From: an uncultured beta proteobacterium
GTDB lineage: Bacteria; Pseudomonadota; Gammaproteobacteria; Burkholderiales; Burkholderiaceae_C
Direction of reading: 5' to 3'
Assembly (NCBI GenBank): GCA_903886275.1
Contig: CAISLN010000122.1
Coordinates: forward strand, 1-44,391
Length of the DNA: 44,391 nt
Shown here one piece after another: positions 34,595-42,735 of this stretch. A program made the position numbers and the translations under genes. The number at the start of each line of letters is the position of its first letter. Position 1 is the stretch's first letter. The notes beneath the pieces were generated by a model. It did no database searches and was not told the DNA's origin. It saw nothing but the letters and a program-made list of their open reading frames with translations.

Positions 34595-34864
34595 ATGAAC
34601 TCCCAAATGGTGTTGACCATGGGCCAAGAGGCCTTGCTGATGCTGCTGATGGTGTCCGCGCCGGTGTTGGGCGCGGCGCTGGTGGTGGGCCTGCTGATCA
34701 GCCTGTTTCAGGCCGTGACCCAGATCCATGAAGCGACCTTGGCCTTTGTGCCCAAGCTGATTGCCGTGATCGCCGTGTTTGCGATTGCCGGACCCTGGAT
34801 GCTGACCATGCTGGTGGAGTACATACGCCGTACCATGGAAGCCATTCCTGGGGCCGTGGCCTAG
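34595..34864 (+). CDS. fliQ: Flagellar export gate protein FliQ
   Basis: The 89-residue protein has two membrane helices and the conserved GLLISLFQAVTQIHEATLAF. FliQ packs around FliP and FliR in the export gate. AAGGGGG lies upstream of ATG 34595, and length matches the family. Confidence 0.97.
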   Translation: MNSQMVLTMGQEALLMLLMVSAPVLGAALVVGLLISLFQAVTQIHEATLAFVPKLIAVIAVFAIAGPWMLTMLVEYIRRTMEAIPGAVA

Positions 34865-34881
34865 ATACGGATGGCGTCGCT

Positions 34882-35643
34882 GTGATCAGTCTGTCCGATG
34901 CGCAACTTGCGGCCTGGATATCGCCGATATTCTGGCCCTTCGTGCGCGTGCTGGCGGTATTCACCTCAGCGCCGATTTTTTCCGCTCGCATGTTCCCGGT
35001 GCGTGCCCGCGTGGCACTTGCCTTTTTGGTGGCGCTGGCCTCGCAAGCCAGCCTGCCCGATGCCCCCATCATCGGTTTCAACGATCCGCGCGCCGTGGGC
35101 GTGCTGATGCAGCAGGTGGTGGTGGGTCTGGCCATCGGATTCTCCGTGCGGGTGGTGTTTACCGCAGTCTCGCTGGCGGGCGAGGTGGTGGGTTTGCAGA
35201 TGGGGCTGAACTTCGCCTCATTTTTTGACCCTAGCATGGGCGCACAGTCCAGCGCCGTGGGCATCTTCTTCACGCAAATCACATCCTTGCTGTTTGTGGT
35301 GATGAATGGCCACCTGATGGTGCTGATGGCCGTCAACCGCAGTTTTCAGACCTTTCCTATCGATCAGAACTTTCTGCAGGCCCTGGCCCAGATGAAGTTG
35401 TACCGATTGGGTGCCGACCTGTTTGCCAGCGCGCTGTGGATTGCCATGCCCATGATTGGTATGCTGATGTTCACCAATCTGGCGCTGGGCATCATTTCGC
35501 GGGTGGCGCCACAGCTCAATATTTTTGCCATCGGCTTTCCCATCACCCTGATCGTGGGCCTGGTGGGCATCGCCTTTACCCTGCCGATGCTGGACCAGCC
35601 CTTCATTACCCTGATGGGCCGGGTCATCGAGATTTTTGGTTAG
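34882..35643 (+). CDS. fliR: Flagellar export gate protein FliR
   Basis: FliR completes the export gate with FliP and FliQ. The 253 residues have about six membrane segments and family sequences APIFSARMFPVRARVALAFL, GEVVGLQMGLNFASFFDP and FPITLIVGLVG. The start is GTG 34882. The ATG at 34871 is out of frame. The gene ends the fli cluster, and its stop overlaps the stop of the convergent response-regulator gene by 3 nt within 35640-35643. Confidence 0.96.
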   Translation: MISLSDAQLAAWISPIFWPFVRVLAVFTSAPIFSARMFPVRARVALAFLVALASQASLPDAPIIGFNDPRAVGVLMQQVVVGLAIGFSVRVVFTAVSLAGEVVGLQMGLNFASFFDPSMGAQSSAVGIFFTQITSLLFVVMNGHLMVLMAVNRSFQTFPIDQNFLQALAQMKLYRLGADLFASALWIAMPMIGMLMFTNLALGIISRVAPQLNIFAIGFPITLIVGLVGIAFTLPMLDQPFITLMGRVIEIFG

Positions 35644-36269
35644 ACCAGCTCGTTGCGTATGGCGTAGACGGTGAGCTCAGCGTTGTTGCCCAGCTTGAGC
35701 TTTTCCAGCAGCCTGGCCCGGTAGACGCTGACCGTCTTGGGGCTGAGCATCAATTCATCGGCGATCTCCGAGAGTTTGCGCCCCGATGCAATCTTCAGCA
35801 GCGTTTGCAGCTCCCGTTCGGACAGGGTGGAGTGCAGTGTTTCCGAGCTTGGCTCCGACAGGTTGTTGACCAGCATTTCCGAAACTGCGGCGCTCACATA
35901 CTTGCGGCCTTGGGCAATGGTGCGCACCGCCGCCACCAGTTCGGCCGGATCACCGGCCTTGTTCAGGTAGCCGTGTGCGCCGGCACGTAGGCAGCGGATG
36001 GCGTATTGGTCTTCCGCAAACATGGAGCAAATCAGCACCCGCACCGTCGAGCCGCCCTCACGCAGGGTGGCCAGCACCTCCAACCCGCCGCGTCCGGGCA
36101 GGTTCAGGTCCAGGATCAGCACATCGCACGCGGTGGCGCGTAGTAGCTCGCGCACTTCCGAGTAGCTGCCCGCTTCGCCGCAGACTTGAATGTCCACAGC
36201 CTCGCTCAGGGTGTCGCGTATGCCGCGTCTCACCATGGCATGGTCATCGCATAAAACAACTTTGATCAC
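35640..36269 (-). CDS. LuxR/NarL-family two-component response regulator
   Basis: The 209-residue protein has a receiver domain (acidic pair Asp8-Asp9, phospho-acceptor Asp54 in LILDLNLPG) and a C-terminal LuxR-type helix-turn-helix (LSERELQTLLKIASG, then LSPKTVSVYRARLLEKL). It should bind DNA when phosphorylated. The start is GTG 36269, overlapping the kinase stop as GTGA, so kinase and regulator are co-translated. Its targets are unknown. It could act on flagellar, chemotaxis or adhesin genes in this window (inference only). Confidence 0.93.
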   Translation of the reverse strand: MIKVVLCDDHAMVRRGIRDTLSEAVDIQVCGEAGSYSEVRELLRATACDVLILDLNLPGRGGLEVLATLREGGSTVRVLICSMFAEDQYAIRCLRAGAHGYLNKAGDPAELVAAVRTIAQGRKYVSAAVSEMLVNNLSEPSSETLHSTLSERELQTLLKIASGRKLSEIADELMLSPKTVSVYRARLLEKLKLGNNAELTVYAIRNELV

Positions 36270-37393
36270 AGGAAATCGGCCTCGGTTGGTGTACTGCTTT
36301 CCCCGTCTAGGGGAATGGTGAGTATCACCGTTGTTCCATGACCCGGGCGTGTGCTGATGTCCAGCCATCCCCCTGCCACCTTGGCGCGCTCCTTGAGGCC
36401 ACGTATGCCAAAGGCGGCCGGGTTGTTCAGCGCCGCATCCGAGATGCCGCCACCGTTGTCTGAAACTTCCAGCGTCAGCACCCCTTCGGCGTCTGAAAGC
36501 TCAATCTTCACCAGGCTGCACTGGGCATATTTGGCGATGTTGGTCAACGCCTCCTGCGCGGTGCGGTAAGCGGTCAGTTCGATAGGCTTGCTGCACTGTA
36601 GGGCGGGCTGGTTGCAGACCAGCGAGGTCTTGACACTGCTGCGGCGTTGAAAGCTCTCGGCCAACCACTGTATGGCAGGATACAGACCCTGGTCCAGAAT
36701 GGCTGGGCGCAGATTCATCATGATGCGCTGGCTGGCGCCTATGGCGTGCTGGAGCATGTCGGTGGCAGTGGCCACATGCTCGCGCATCTCGTCGGTCTGG
36801 CTGTGGCGGGCGATCCAGGCAAGGTCTAGCCGCACGGCGGCCAGCGACCCACCGATGTCGTCATGGATCTCGCGCGCAATGGCGGCCCGCTCATTTTCGA
36901 TGGCTGTTTGCAGGTGCTGGGCAAAGTGGGCCAGGCGTCGCTCGGACGCTGCCAGTTCCGACACCGCCCGCGTCTCGGCTGCCTTGGCCTTGAACACCTC
37001 CAGCGCACTGCCAATGACACGCGCCAGGTTCTGCAGGTCGTCTTTGGGCAGGTAGTCGCTGATACCCAACTGAATGGCAGCTACCGCCGCTGGTTCCCCG
37101 ATGGCGCCTGACAGCAAGATGAAGGGCAGGTGGGCCGCACTGGTCTGAAGTAAGCTCCAGGCATCCAGTGCGGTAAAGCCTGGCAGGCGATAGTCGGCAA
37201 GGACAATGTCGAAGGACTGCTGTGCCAACTGTTGCGTGAAGTCGTTGAGTGTGTCGACACGGGTGATCTGAAAGGCAAGCTTGTCTTTGCGCAGCGCCCG
37301 GCAGACCAGTTGGTGGTCCAGCTCGGAGTCTTCCAGGTGCAAAATGTTCAGATAGTGCTGCTGAAGTTGGGGGTCAAGGGTGGCCGTTAGCAT
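36266..37393 (-). CDS. Soluble REC-HisKA_3 hybrid sensor histidine kinase
   Basis: The 375-residue protein places a receiver domain first (about 15-130, phospho-acceptor Asp67 in VLADYRLPG). A NarL/DegS-type kinase follows, with phospho-accepting His177 in EIHDDIGGSL and an ATPase region with TAQEALTNIAKYA, DNGGG and FGIRGLKERA. No membrane segment is present, so it is cytoplasmic. The N-terminal receiver implies that another kinase or a phosphorelay controls its activity. It is coupled to the regulator gene by GTGA, forming a cognate pair. Confidence 0.92.
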   Translation of the reverse strand: MLTATLDPQLQQHYLNILHLEDSELDHQLVCRALRKDKLAFQITRVDTLNDFTQQLAQQSFDIVLADYRLPGFTALDAWSLLQTSAAHLPFILLSGAIGEPAAVAAIQLGISDYLPKDDLQNLARVIGSALEVFKAKAAETRAVSELAASERRLAHFAQHLQTAIENERAAIAREIHDDIGGSLAAVRLDLAWIARHSQTDEMREHVATATDMLQHAIGASQRIMMNLRPAILDQGLYPAIQWLAESFQRRSSVKTSLVCNQPALQCSKPIELTAYRTAQEALTNIAKYAQCSLVKIELSDAEGVLTLEVSDNGGGISDAALNNPAAFGIRGLKERAKVAGGWLDISTRPGHGTTVILTIPLDGESSTPTEADFL

Positions 37394-37575
37394 GGGCGCT
37401 GATTATCGGTTTGTGTCAGTGTCCCTAGCAAGCGCTAGTGCGGACAAAAAGCTGCGCATTTCCCCAAATTCGCCACAATCCCCGGGTTTCCTGCTAACCT
37501 AGCCCCCACAAGAACTAAGGGGTGGTAAAAAATGAAACACTTTCCTTTACAGAGTGGCTTTTAGGACTCCTGACA
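37394..37575. promoter_or_regulatory. Divergent region between the kinase and chemotaxis operons
   Basis: This 182-nt gap must drive the two-component genes leftwards and the chemotaxis operon rightwards. A short inverted repeat CTAGC-aagc-GCTAG lies near 37425-37440. A ten-residue frame starts at ATG 37532 behind AAGGGG and ends at TAG 37562-37564, just before the ribosome binding site of the first chemotaxis gene. No clear sigma-70 or sigma-28 promoter stands out. Confidence 0.35.
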
Positions 37576-38019
37576 ATGCAAGCATCTCTGACAATATCGA
37601 CGGCACCTTCGGTGCAAATGCCACTGATGCTGGTTGCAGAGGTGCAGGATTCCTTGCTGATCGTGGTGCACGATCTGAACCGCCTGGATGGCTTGCTGGC
37701 GCACACCATGGAAAACCTGATGGAGCGCTTTACCGCCGCTAGCGCCAACCTTGCCAATCCCGATCTGATTGCCTCCAAGGAACTCGATCTCGTGCGCGAC
37801 ACCCTGCGTGCTGCGGTTACCGAGCTGCAGTTCCAGGATATGGCTTCCCAGTTGATCACCCATACCTCTAAAATCCTGCAGGGCTGCGCCTATAGACTAG
37901 CCTCGGAATCCATGGGTTCCGAAGATGGCGAGGCAGTACCCTTTGTTGAAGATGTGCCTGAGCGACCCAACCCGGTCACGCAGGATGAGATGGACGCAGG
38001 TTCCATTGAGCTCTTTTAA
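37576..38019 (+). CDS. Short CheZ-like protein, candidate CheY-P phosphatase
   Basis: The 147-residue helical protein (ATG 37576, AGGA 9 nt upstream; a GTG start at 37522 is also open) carries LQFQDMASQLI at 85-95. This aligns with E. coli CheZ FQDLTGQVI, including the catalytic Asp and Gln four residues apart (here Asp88 and Gln92). It is about 70 residues shorter than CheZ. Its end, DEMDAGSIELF, is an acidic hydrophobic tail like the CheY-binding end of CheZ. It heads the chemotaxis operon, 35 nt before cheY. The call rests on this local match and context. A structural adaptor role is possible. Confidence 0.6.
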   Translation: MQASLTISTAPSVQMPLMLVAEVQDSLLIVVHDLNRLDGLLAHTMENLMERFTAASANLANPDLIASKELDLVRDTLRAAVTELQFQDMASQLITHTSKILQGCAYRLASESMGSEDGEAVPFVEDVPERPNPVTQDEMDAGSIELF

Positions 38020-38054
38020 GAGAAAAACCGAAAAATGATTAGCTGGAGCACTTG

Positions 38055-38417
38055 ATGCCTGTAATTCTTGCTGTTGATGACTCGCCTTCCATGCGGAAGA
38101 TGGTCTCTTTTACGCTCATTGGAGCGGGTTACCAGGTGGTGGAGGCCGTGGACGGTCAGGATGCCTATGAAAAGGCCCAAACCCAGTCCTTTGACTTGGT
38201 GCTGACCGATCAAAATATGCCGCGCATGGATGGGCTAGGGCTGACCCGCAAGCTGCGCGATCACCCGCAGTTCAAGACTACCCCAATTCTGATGTTGACC
38301 ACCGAGTCCAGCGACCTGATGAAACAAGCCGGGCGCGCTGCTGGAGCCACCGGCTGGTTGGTGAAGCCTTTTGATCCGGCCAGATTGCTGGACGTTATCA
38401 AGAAGGTCATCCGCTAG
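38055..38417 (+). CDS. cheY: Chemotaxis response regulator CheY-type
   Basis: This single receiver domain of 120 residues has the acidic pair Asp8-Asp9, phospho-acceptor Asp52 in LTDQNMPRMDG, Thr82/Thr83 and Lys104 in LVKPF. It is predicted to carry the signal from CheA to the motor switch. ATG 38055 follows GGAG. A TTG just upstream is unlikely. It sits between the CheZ-like gene and cheA. Genomes of this group often have more than one CheY, and whether this one binds FliM is not certain. Confidence 0.92.
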   Translation: MPVILAVDDSPSMRKMVSFTLIGAGYQVVEAVDGQDAYEKAQTQSFDLVLTDQNMPRMDGLGLTRKLRDHPQFKTTPILMLTTESSDLMKQAGRAAGATGWLVKPFDPARLLDVIKKVIR

Positions 38418-38462
38418 AGCGAAGCTGGGATGGCCCGTAAAAGAAATTTGCAGGAGTAATAC

Positions 38463-40574
38463 ATGTCCGAAACGCATCAAGACAGTGGCACCGGTGGCGG
38501 CGATTTCGATCTGAGCCAGTTCTATCAGATCTTCTTTGAGGAGGCTGGTGAGAACCTCGATTTGATGGAGACCATGCTTCTCAACCTGAACCTGGAAACC
38601 GCCGACGACGAGGAGCTCAACGGTATTTTCCGTTGCGCCCATTCGGTGAAGGGCGGGGCTGCTACTTTCGGGTTTTCGGATGTGGCTGAGCTGACGCACA
38701 ACATGGAGTCCTTGCTGGATCGCCTGCGCCGCCATGAGTTGCAACCCAATTCGGCCATGGTGGACGTGCTGCTGGAGTCGGCCGATGCCTCGCGCAGCTT
38801 GCTGGCGCGGCACCAGAATGGCGACACCAGTCCAGCATCTCCCACCGGGGACCTGGTGATGCGTATTGCAGATCTGGCTGCTGGCAATGTGCCTGTTGCT
38901 GTGGCCAAGCCCGTACCTGCACCTGCAAAACCAGCAGCACCTGTGGTCGCCGGACAGCGCAATCTGGAAATCAGTGTGGGGCCCTTGTCCAATCCGGCCC
39001 AGGCCGATGCTATTGCCGAACTGTTTCGCGACATCCCAGGTCTGGGGACTATCCAGACGCTCAGTTCCGATCGCAACGACTTCCGCCAGTTTGCGGTGCA
39101 AACCGTTTCTAGCGACGAAGATTTGCTTGACCTGTTTACCTTTCACGTGGCGCGTGAGCAAATTGAAATACGTGCTGCAGCTGCTTTGGCACCTGTGGCT
39201 ACGGCTATTGCGCCCGACGCCAGCCACGGATTTGGTGCGCCCGGAGCACCGGCGGTTGTGCCAGCAGAGGCAAGTTTTGGATTCTTTGATGGTGCGCCTG
39301 GTGCTCCTATTGCGTCGCACGAGGCGGCTGTTGTCGAATCGGTGTCAGCGGATGTGAAGGCAAACGCCAAGGCGGTGGTCAAGGCCGTAGCCGCGCCTAG
39401 CGCGCAGCCTGAGGCGGCCACCATCCGTGTGGCTATCAGCAAGGTGGATCAGCTCATCAACCTGGTTGGTGAATTGGTGATTACCCAAGCCATGCTGGCG
39501 CAAAACAGCCGGGCCTTGGATCCGGCTGTCTACCAGCAGTTGTTGACCGGCCTTGCCGATCTGGATCGCAATACCCGGGATCTGCAGGAGTCGGTGATGT
39601 CGATCCGGATGATTCCCATGTCGATTGTGTTCAGTCGCTTCCCCCGCATGCTGAGAGACTTGGCCGGAAAACTGGGCAAGAAGGTCGATTTCGTTACCCA
39701 GGGCGAGGCCACCGAGTTGGACAAGGGATTGGTGGAAAAGATCACTGATCCGCTGACGCACCTGGTGCGCAACAGTTGCGACCATGGCATTGAAATGCCT
39801 GCAGATCGGATCAAGGCCGGTAAGTCGGAAACCGGAACGATTACGCTGTCGGCTTCGCACCAGGGAGGCTCCATCGTGATTGAGGTGCGTGATGACGGTA
39901 AGGGACTGTCACGCGAGAAGATTCTCAACAAGGCACGTGAGCGCGGTCTGGATGTTTCTGACCAGATGTCGGATGCCGATGTCTGGGGTTTGATTTTTGC
40001 TCCCGGTTTTTCCACTGCGGAGGTGGTGACAGATGTCTCCGGTCGTGGTGTCGGCATGGATGTGGTCAAGCGCAATATTGCTGCCCTGAACGGAACCGTG
40101 GAAATTGATTCGGCTGAGGGTTTTGGTATGCGGGTGGCGGTGCGCCTGCCGCTGACCCTGGCCATCATGGACGGCATGTCGGTCGGCGTGGGTGATGAGG
40201 TATACATACTGCCGCTGTCGTCGGTAGTGGAGTCCTTCCAGGTCAAGTCGGATGCCGTGAGCACGGTAGGCCAAGGCTCGCAGCTGGTCAAGGTGCGCGA
40301 CGAGTACATGCCAGTGATTGAGTTGGAGAAGGTGTTCCAAGTGCCGCGATTTGACTACGAGAAGAATAGCGACATCATGGTGGTGGTGGAGGCTGACGGA
40401 AGTCGGGTGGTGCTGCTGGTGGACGAGTTGCTGGGCCAACAGCAAGTGGTGGTGAAGAACCTGGAGTCCAACTACCGCAAGGTGCCCAATGTATCGGGCG
40501 CCACTATTTTGGGTGACGGCAAGGTTGCGCTGATTCTGGATACCGGTGCCTTGGTGCGCCGCTCCAGGCACTAG
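38463..40574 (+). CDS. cheA: Chemotaxis histidine kinase CheA
   Basis: The 703 residues follow the usual order. The Hpt domain has phospho-accepting His60 in RCAHSVKGGA, followed by a CheY/CheB-binding region and an Ala/Pro-rich linker. The dimerisation domain (TIRVAISKVDQLINLVGELV), an ATPase domain with LTHLVRNSCDHGIE, DDGKGL and GRGVGMDVV, and a CheW-like domain complete it. All catalytic boxes are intact. AGGAG precedes ATG 38463. Confidence 0.97.
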   Translation: MSETHQDSGTGGGDFDLSQFYQIFFEEAGENLDLMETMLLNLNLETADDEELNGIFRCAHSVKGGAATFGFSDVAELTHNMESLLDRLRRHELQPNSAMVDVLLESADASRSLLARHQNGDTSPASPTGDLVMRIADLAAGNVPVAVAKPVPAPAKPAAPVVAGQRNLEISVGPLSNPAQADAIAELFRDIPGLGTIQTLSSDRNDFRQFAVQTVSSDEDLLDLFTFHVAREQIEIRAAAALAPVATAIAPDASHGFGAPGAPAVVPAEASFGFFDGAPGAPIASHEAAVVESVSADVKANAKAVVKAVAAPSAQPEAATIRVAISKVDQLINLVGELVITQAMLAQNSRALDPAVYQQLLTGLADLDRNTRDLQESVMSIRMIPMSIVFSRFPRMLRDLAGKLGKKVDFVTQGEATELDKGLVEKITDPLTHLVRNSCDHGIEMPADRIKAGKSETGTITLSASHQGGSIVIEVRDDGKGLSREKILNKARERGLDVSDQMSDADVWGLIFAPGFSTAEVVTDVSGRGVGMDVVKRNIAALNGTVEIDSAEGFGMRVAVRLPLTLAIMDGMSVGVGDEVYILPLSSVVESFQVKSDAVSTVGQGSQLVKVRDEYMPVIELEKVFQVPRFDYEKNSDIMVVVEADGSRVVLLVDELLGQQQVVVKNLESNYRKVPNVSGATILGDGKVALILDTGALVRRSRH

Positions 40575-40585
40575 AGGAGCATGCA

Positions 40586-41074
40586 ATGGGAATGATGGAA
40601 AAAATGGACGAACTGACATCCAACGGGGCTCGGGAATACCTGACCTTCCGGTTGGACCAGGAAGAGTATGGGATCGATATCTTGAAGGTACAGGAAATCC
40701 GTGGTTACGAGCCTCCCACGCGGGTGGCCAATGCGCCCAATTTCATTAAGGGCGTGGTCAACCTTCGCGGCACGATAGTACCTATCGTGGACATGCGGCT
40801 GAAGTTCAACTGCGCCAAGGCGGAGTACGACAGCTTCACGGTTGTCATCATCCTGAATCTGCGTAGCCGCATCGTGGGCATTGTGGTGGATTCGGTGAGC
40901 GATGTGATGGAGTTGCCACCCGAGGCTCTGAAGGCTGCACCGGATATTGAAAGCGTCATAGACAGCGGTGCCGTTATGGGATTGGGGTCGCTGGGCGAGC
41001 GTATGCTGATTTTGTTGGATATCGAGCGCTTGATGTCGGCGCCGGATATGGGCTTGGTCAGTTCGGGCGACTAA
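40586..41074 (+). CDS. cheW: Chemotaxis coupling protein CheW
   Basis: CheW links receptors to CheA. The 162-residue protein has the family sequence FRLDQEEYGIDILKVQEI (about 25-42), NFIKGVVNLRGTIVPIVDMR and the closing LGERMLILLDIERLM. GAGGAG lies 6 nt before ATG 40586, which starts 11 nt after cheA. No chemoreceptor gene follows, unlike in many che operons, so receptors must be encoded elsewhere. Confidence 0.97.
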   Translation: MGMMEKMDELTSNGAREYLTFRLDQEEYGIDILKVQEIRGYEPPTRVANAPNFIKGVVNLRGTIVPIVDMRLKFNCAKAEYDSFTVVIILNLRSRIVGIVVDSVSDVMELPPEALKAAPDIESVIDSGAVMGLGSLGERMLILLDIERLMSAPDMGLVSSGD

Positions 41075-41127
41075 GCGGCCTTTGGGCGCGCTTTTATCAC
41101 AACAGTAAAAGGCTTGAGCTACGCCAT

Positions 41128-41982
41128 ATGAGTGCAAACGCAGTTATCGAGGTGGGGGATGCGCCCGGCATGCAAGGGCGGGAGTTCACCTGGACCAATG
41201 CCGACTTTGACCGGGTGCAGGATCTTATCTACCGGCGCGCCGGCATCAGTCTGCATGATGGTAAGCACGCCATGGTGTATAGCCGTTTGTCGCGCCGCTT
41301 GCGCGACACAGGGCACCAGAGTTTCAGGGAATATCTGTCCTGGCTGGAGTCCACTGATGGTGCCGAGTGGCAGGAGTTTGTCAATGCGCTCACCACTAAT
41401 CTCACTTCGTTCTTTCGTGAGCGGCACCATTTCCAGATTCTCTCAGAGCATCTGAAGTCCAAGTCTGCCACTCACTCTTGGCGCGTCTGGTGCAGCGCTG
41501 CCTCGACTGGTGAGGAGCCGTATTCGATTTTGATGACGGCGCTGGAGGCGCTGGGCAATAGACCACATTTTTGTCTGATGGCCAGTGATATCGATTCCAA
41601 GGTACTAGCCACGGCAGCCAATGGGGTCTACAAGGCGGAGGCGCTTAAAGGTCTCAGCGCAGCCCAGATGCAGGCCTTCTTCATGCGCGGCAAAGGCGCC
41701 AATGCTGGCTTGGTGCGGGTCAAGCCGGAGTTAAAGCAATTGGTGGAGTTTCTGATCGTCAACCTTATTAAAGACGATTGGCCGTTCAAGGATCACTTTG
41801 ATGTGGTGTTCTGCAGGAATGTGATGATTTATTTTGATGCGGAGACGCAGCGGCGCGTGTTAGAGCGTATTCACCGGGTGATGAAGCCCGGAGGAATCCT
41901 TTTTGTTGGACATGCAGAGAATTTTAGTGAGTCCCGGGATTTGTTTGTTCTAAAGGGTAAGACTGCTTATGAGCGCCGTTAA
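41128..41982 (+). CDS. cheR: Chemoreceptor methyltransferase CheR
   Basis: CheR methylates glutamates of chemoreceptors using SAM. The 284 residues include an N-terminal helical domain (RVQDLIYRRAGISLHDGK), the SAM site in WCSAASTGEEPYS, DVVFCRNVMIYFD, and an end typical of the family (GGILFVGHAENFS). No TPR extension is present. It starts 53 nt after cheW. Confidence 0.96.
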   Translation: MSANAVIEVGDAPGMQGREFTWTNADFDRVQDLIYRRAGISLHDGKHAMVYSRLSRRLRDTGHQSFREYLSWLESTDGAEWQEFVNALTTNLTSFFRERHHFQILSEHLKSKSATHSWRVWCSAASTGEEPYSILMTALEALGNRPHFCLMASDIDSKVLATAANGVYKAEALKGLSAAQMQAFFMRGKGANAGLVRVKPELKQLVEFLIVNLIKDDWPFKDHFDVVFCRNVMIYFDAETQRRVLERIHRVMKPGGILFVGHAENFSESRDLFVLKGKTAYERR

Positions 41983-42021
41983 CCGAATGCAAGTCGGCGC
42001 CGTTTGCCGGGTAAGGTCCGC

Positions 42022-42726
42022 ATGAGTCAAATTCTTTCCGGCTCCCTTGCGACTTCTGTCAGGTCGGCCCCGGCGATGCCGCCTGCCAAGACTCTGCCAA
42101 GCGGGCGGCTTTCTCGTGTTGACCAACTCAAGTCGCAACAACGTAAGCCTGGTGAGGCTTCATTTTTCTATGCAGATCACCATTTTCAGTACGATGCGGT
42201 CAAGGTGCTTCCGGGCGAGTACTTTGTTTCCAACGAAGAACTTGTCATCATGACGGTATTGGGTTCTTGCATCGCTGCGTGCATATGGGATGGACGAGCG
42301 CGTCTTGGAGGAATGAATCACTTTATGTTGCCTGATGGGGACACGGGAGGCGGTTCGGGCCGCTATGGTTCTTTCGCCATGGAATTGCTGATTAACGAGA
42401 TGCTCAAGCTGGGTGCGCGGAGAGAAACCATGCAGGCCAAGATATTCGGGGGAGGGCAGGTCATGGCCGGTTTTACGACGATGAATGTAGGCGAACGCAA
42501 TACCAAATTTGTGCAGGATTACCTAGCGATGGAGCGCATACCCATTGTTTCCCAGGATGTGCTGGACATTCATCCGCGCAAGGTGTGCTTCTTTCCGGTG
42601 ACCGGCAAGGCCCTGGTTAAGCGCCTAGCGCACTCCCATCCGGAAACTTTGGCGGTGGAAGAGCGGCGTGGTAACGCGGCGACGGTTGCTAGGTCCAATG
42701 CGGGTGGCTCTGTGGATTTGTTTTGA
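42022..42726 (+). CDS. cheD: Chemoreceptor glutamine deamidase CheD
   Basis: CheD deamidates receptor glutamines. The 234 residues have the catalytic Cys83 in VLGSCIAACIWD and His100 in GGMNHFMLP, with the family spacing of 17. ATG 42022 follows AAGG. It has a ~45-residue N-terminal extension and a C-terminal tail ending GGSVDLF, similar to the end of the CheZ-like protein. It lies between cheR and cheB. Confidence 0.95.
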   Translation: MSQILSGSLATSVRSAPAMPPAKTLPSGRLSRVDQLKSQQRKPGEASFFYADHHFQYDAVKVLPGEYFVSNEELVIMTVLGSCIAACIWDGRARLGGMNHFMLPDGDTGGGSGRYGSFAMELLINEMLKLGARRETMQAKIFGGGQVMAGFTTMNVGERNTKFVQDYLAMERIPIVSQDVLDIHPRKVCFFPVTGKALVKRLAHSHPETLAVEERRGNAATVARSNAGGSVDLF

Positions 42727-42735
42727 GGATGTAGT

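Noticed and set aside
37403..37410. ACCGATAA on the minus strand just before the kinase gene, resembling a FliA -10 box
   Set aside because: The -35 region does not match, and initiation would fall within a few bases of the ATG.
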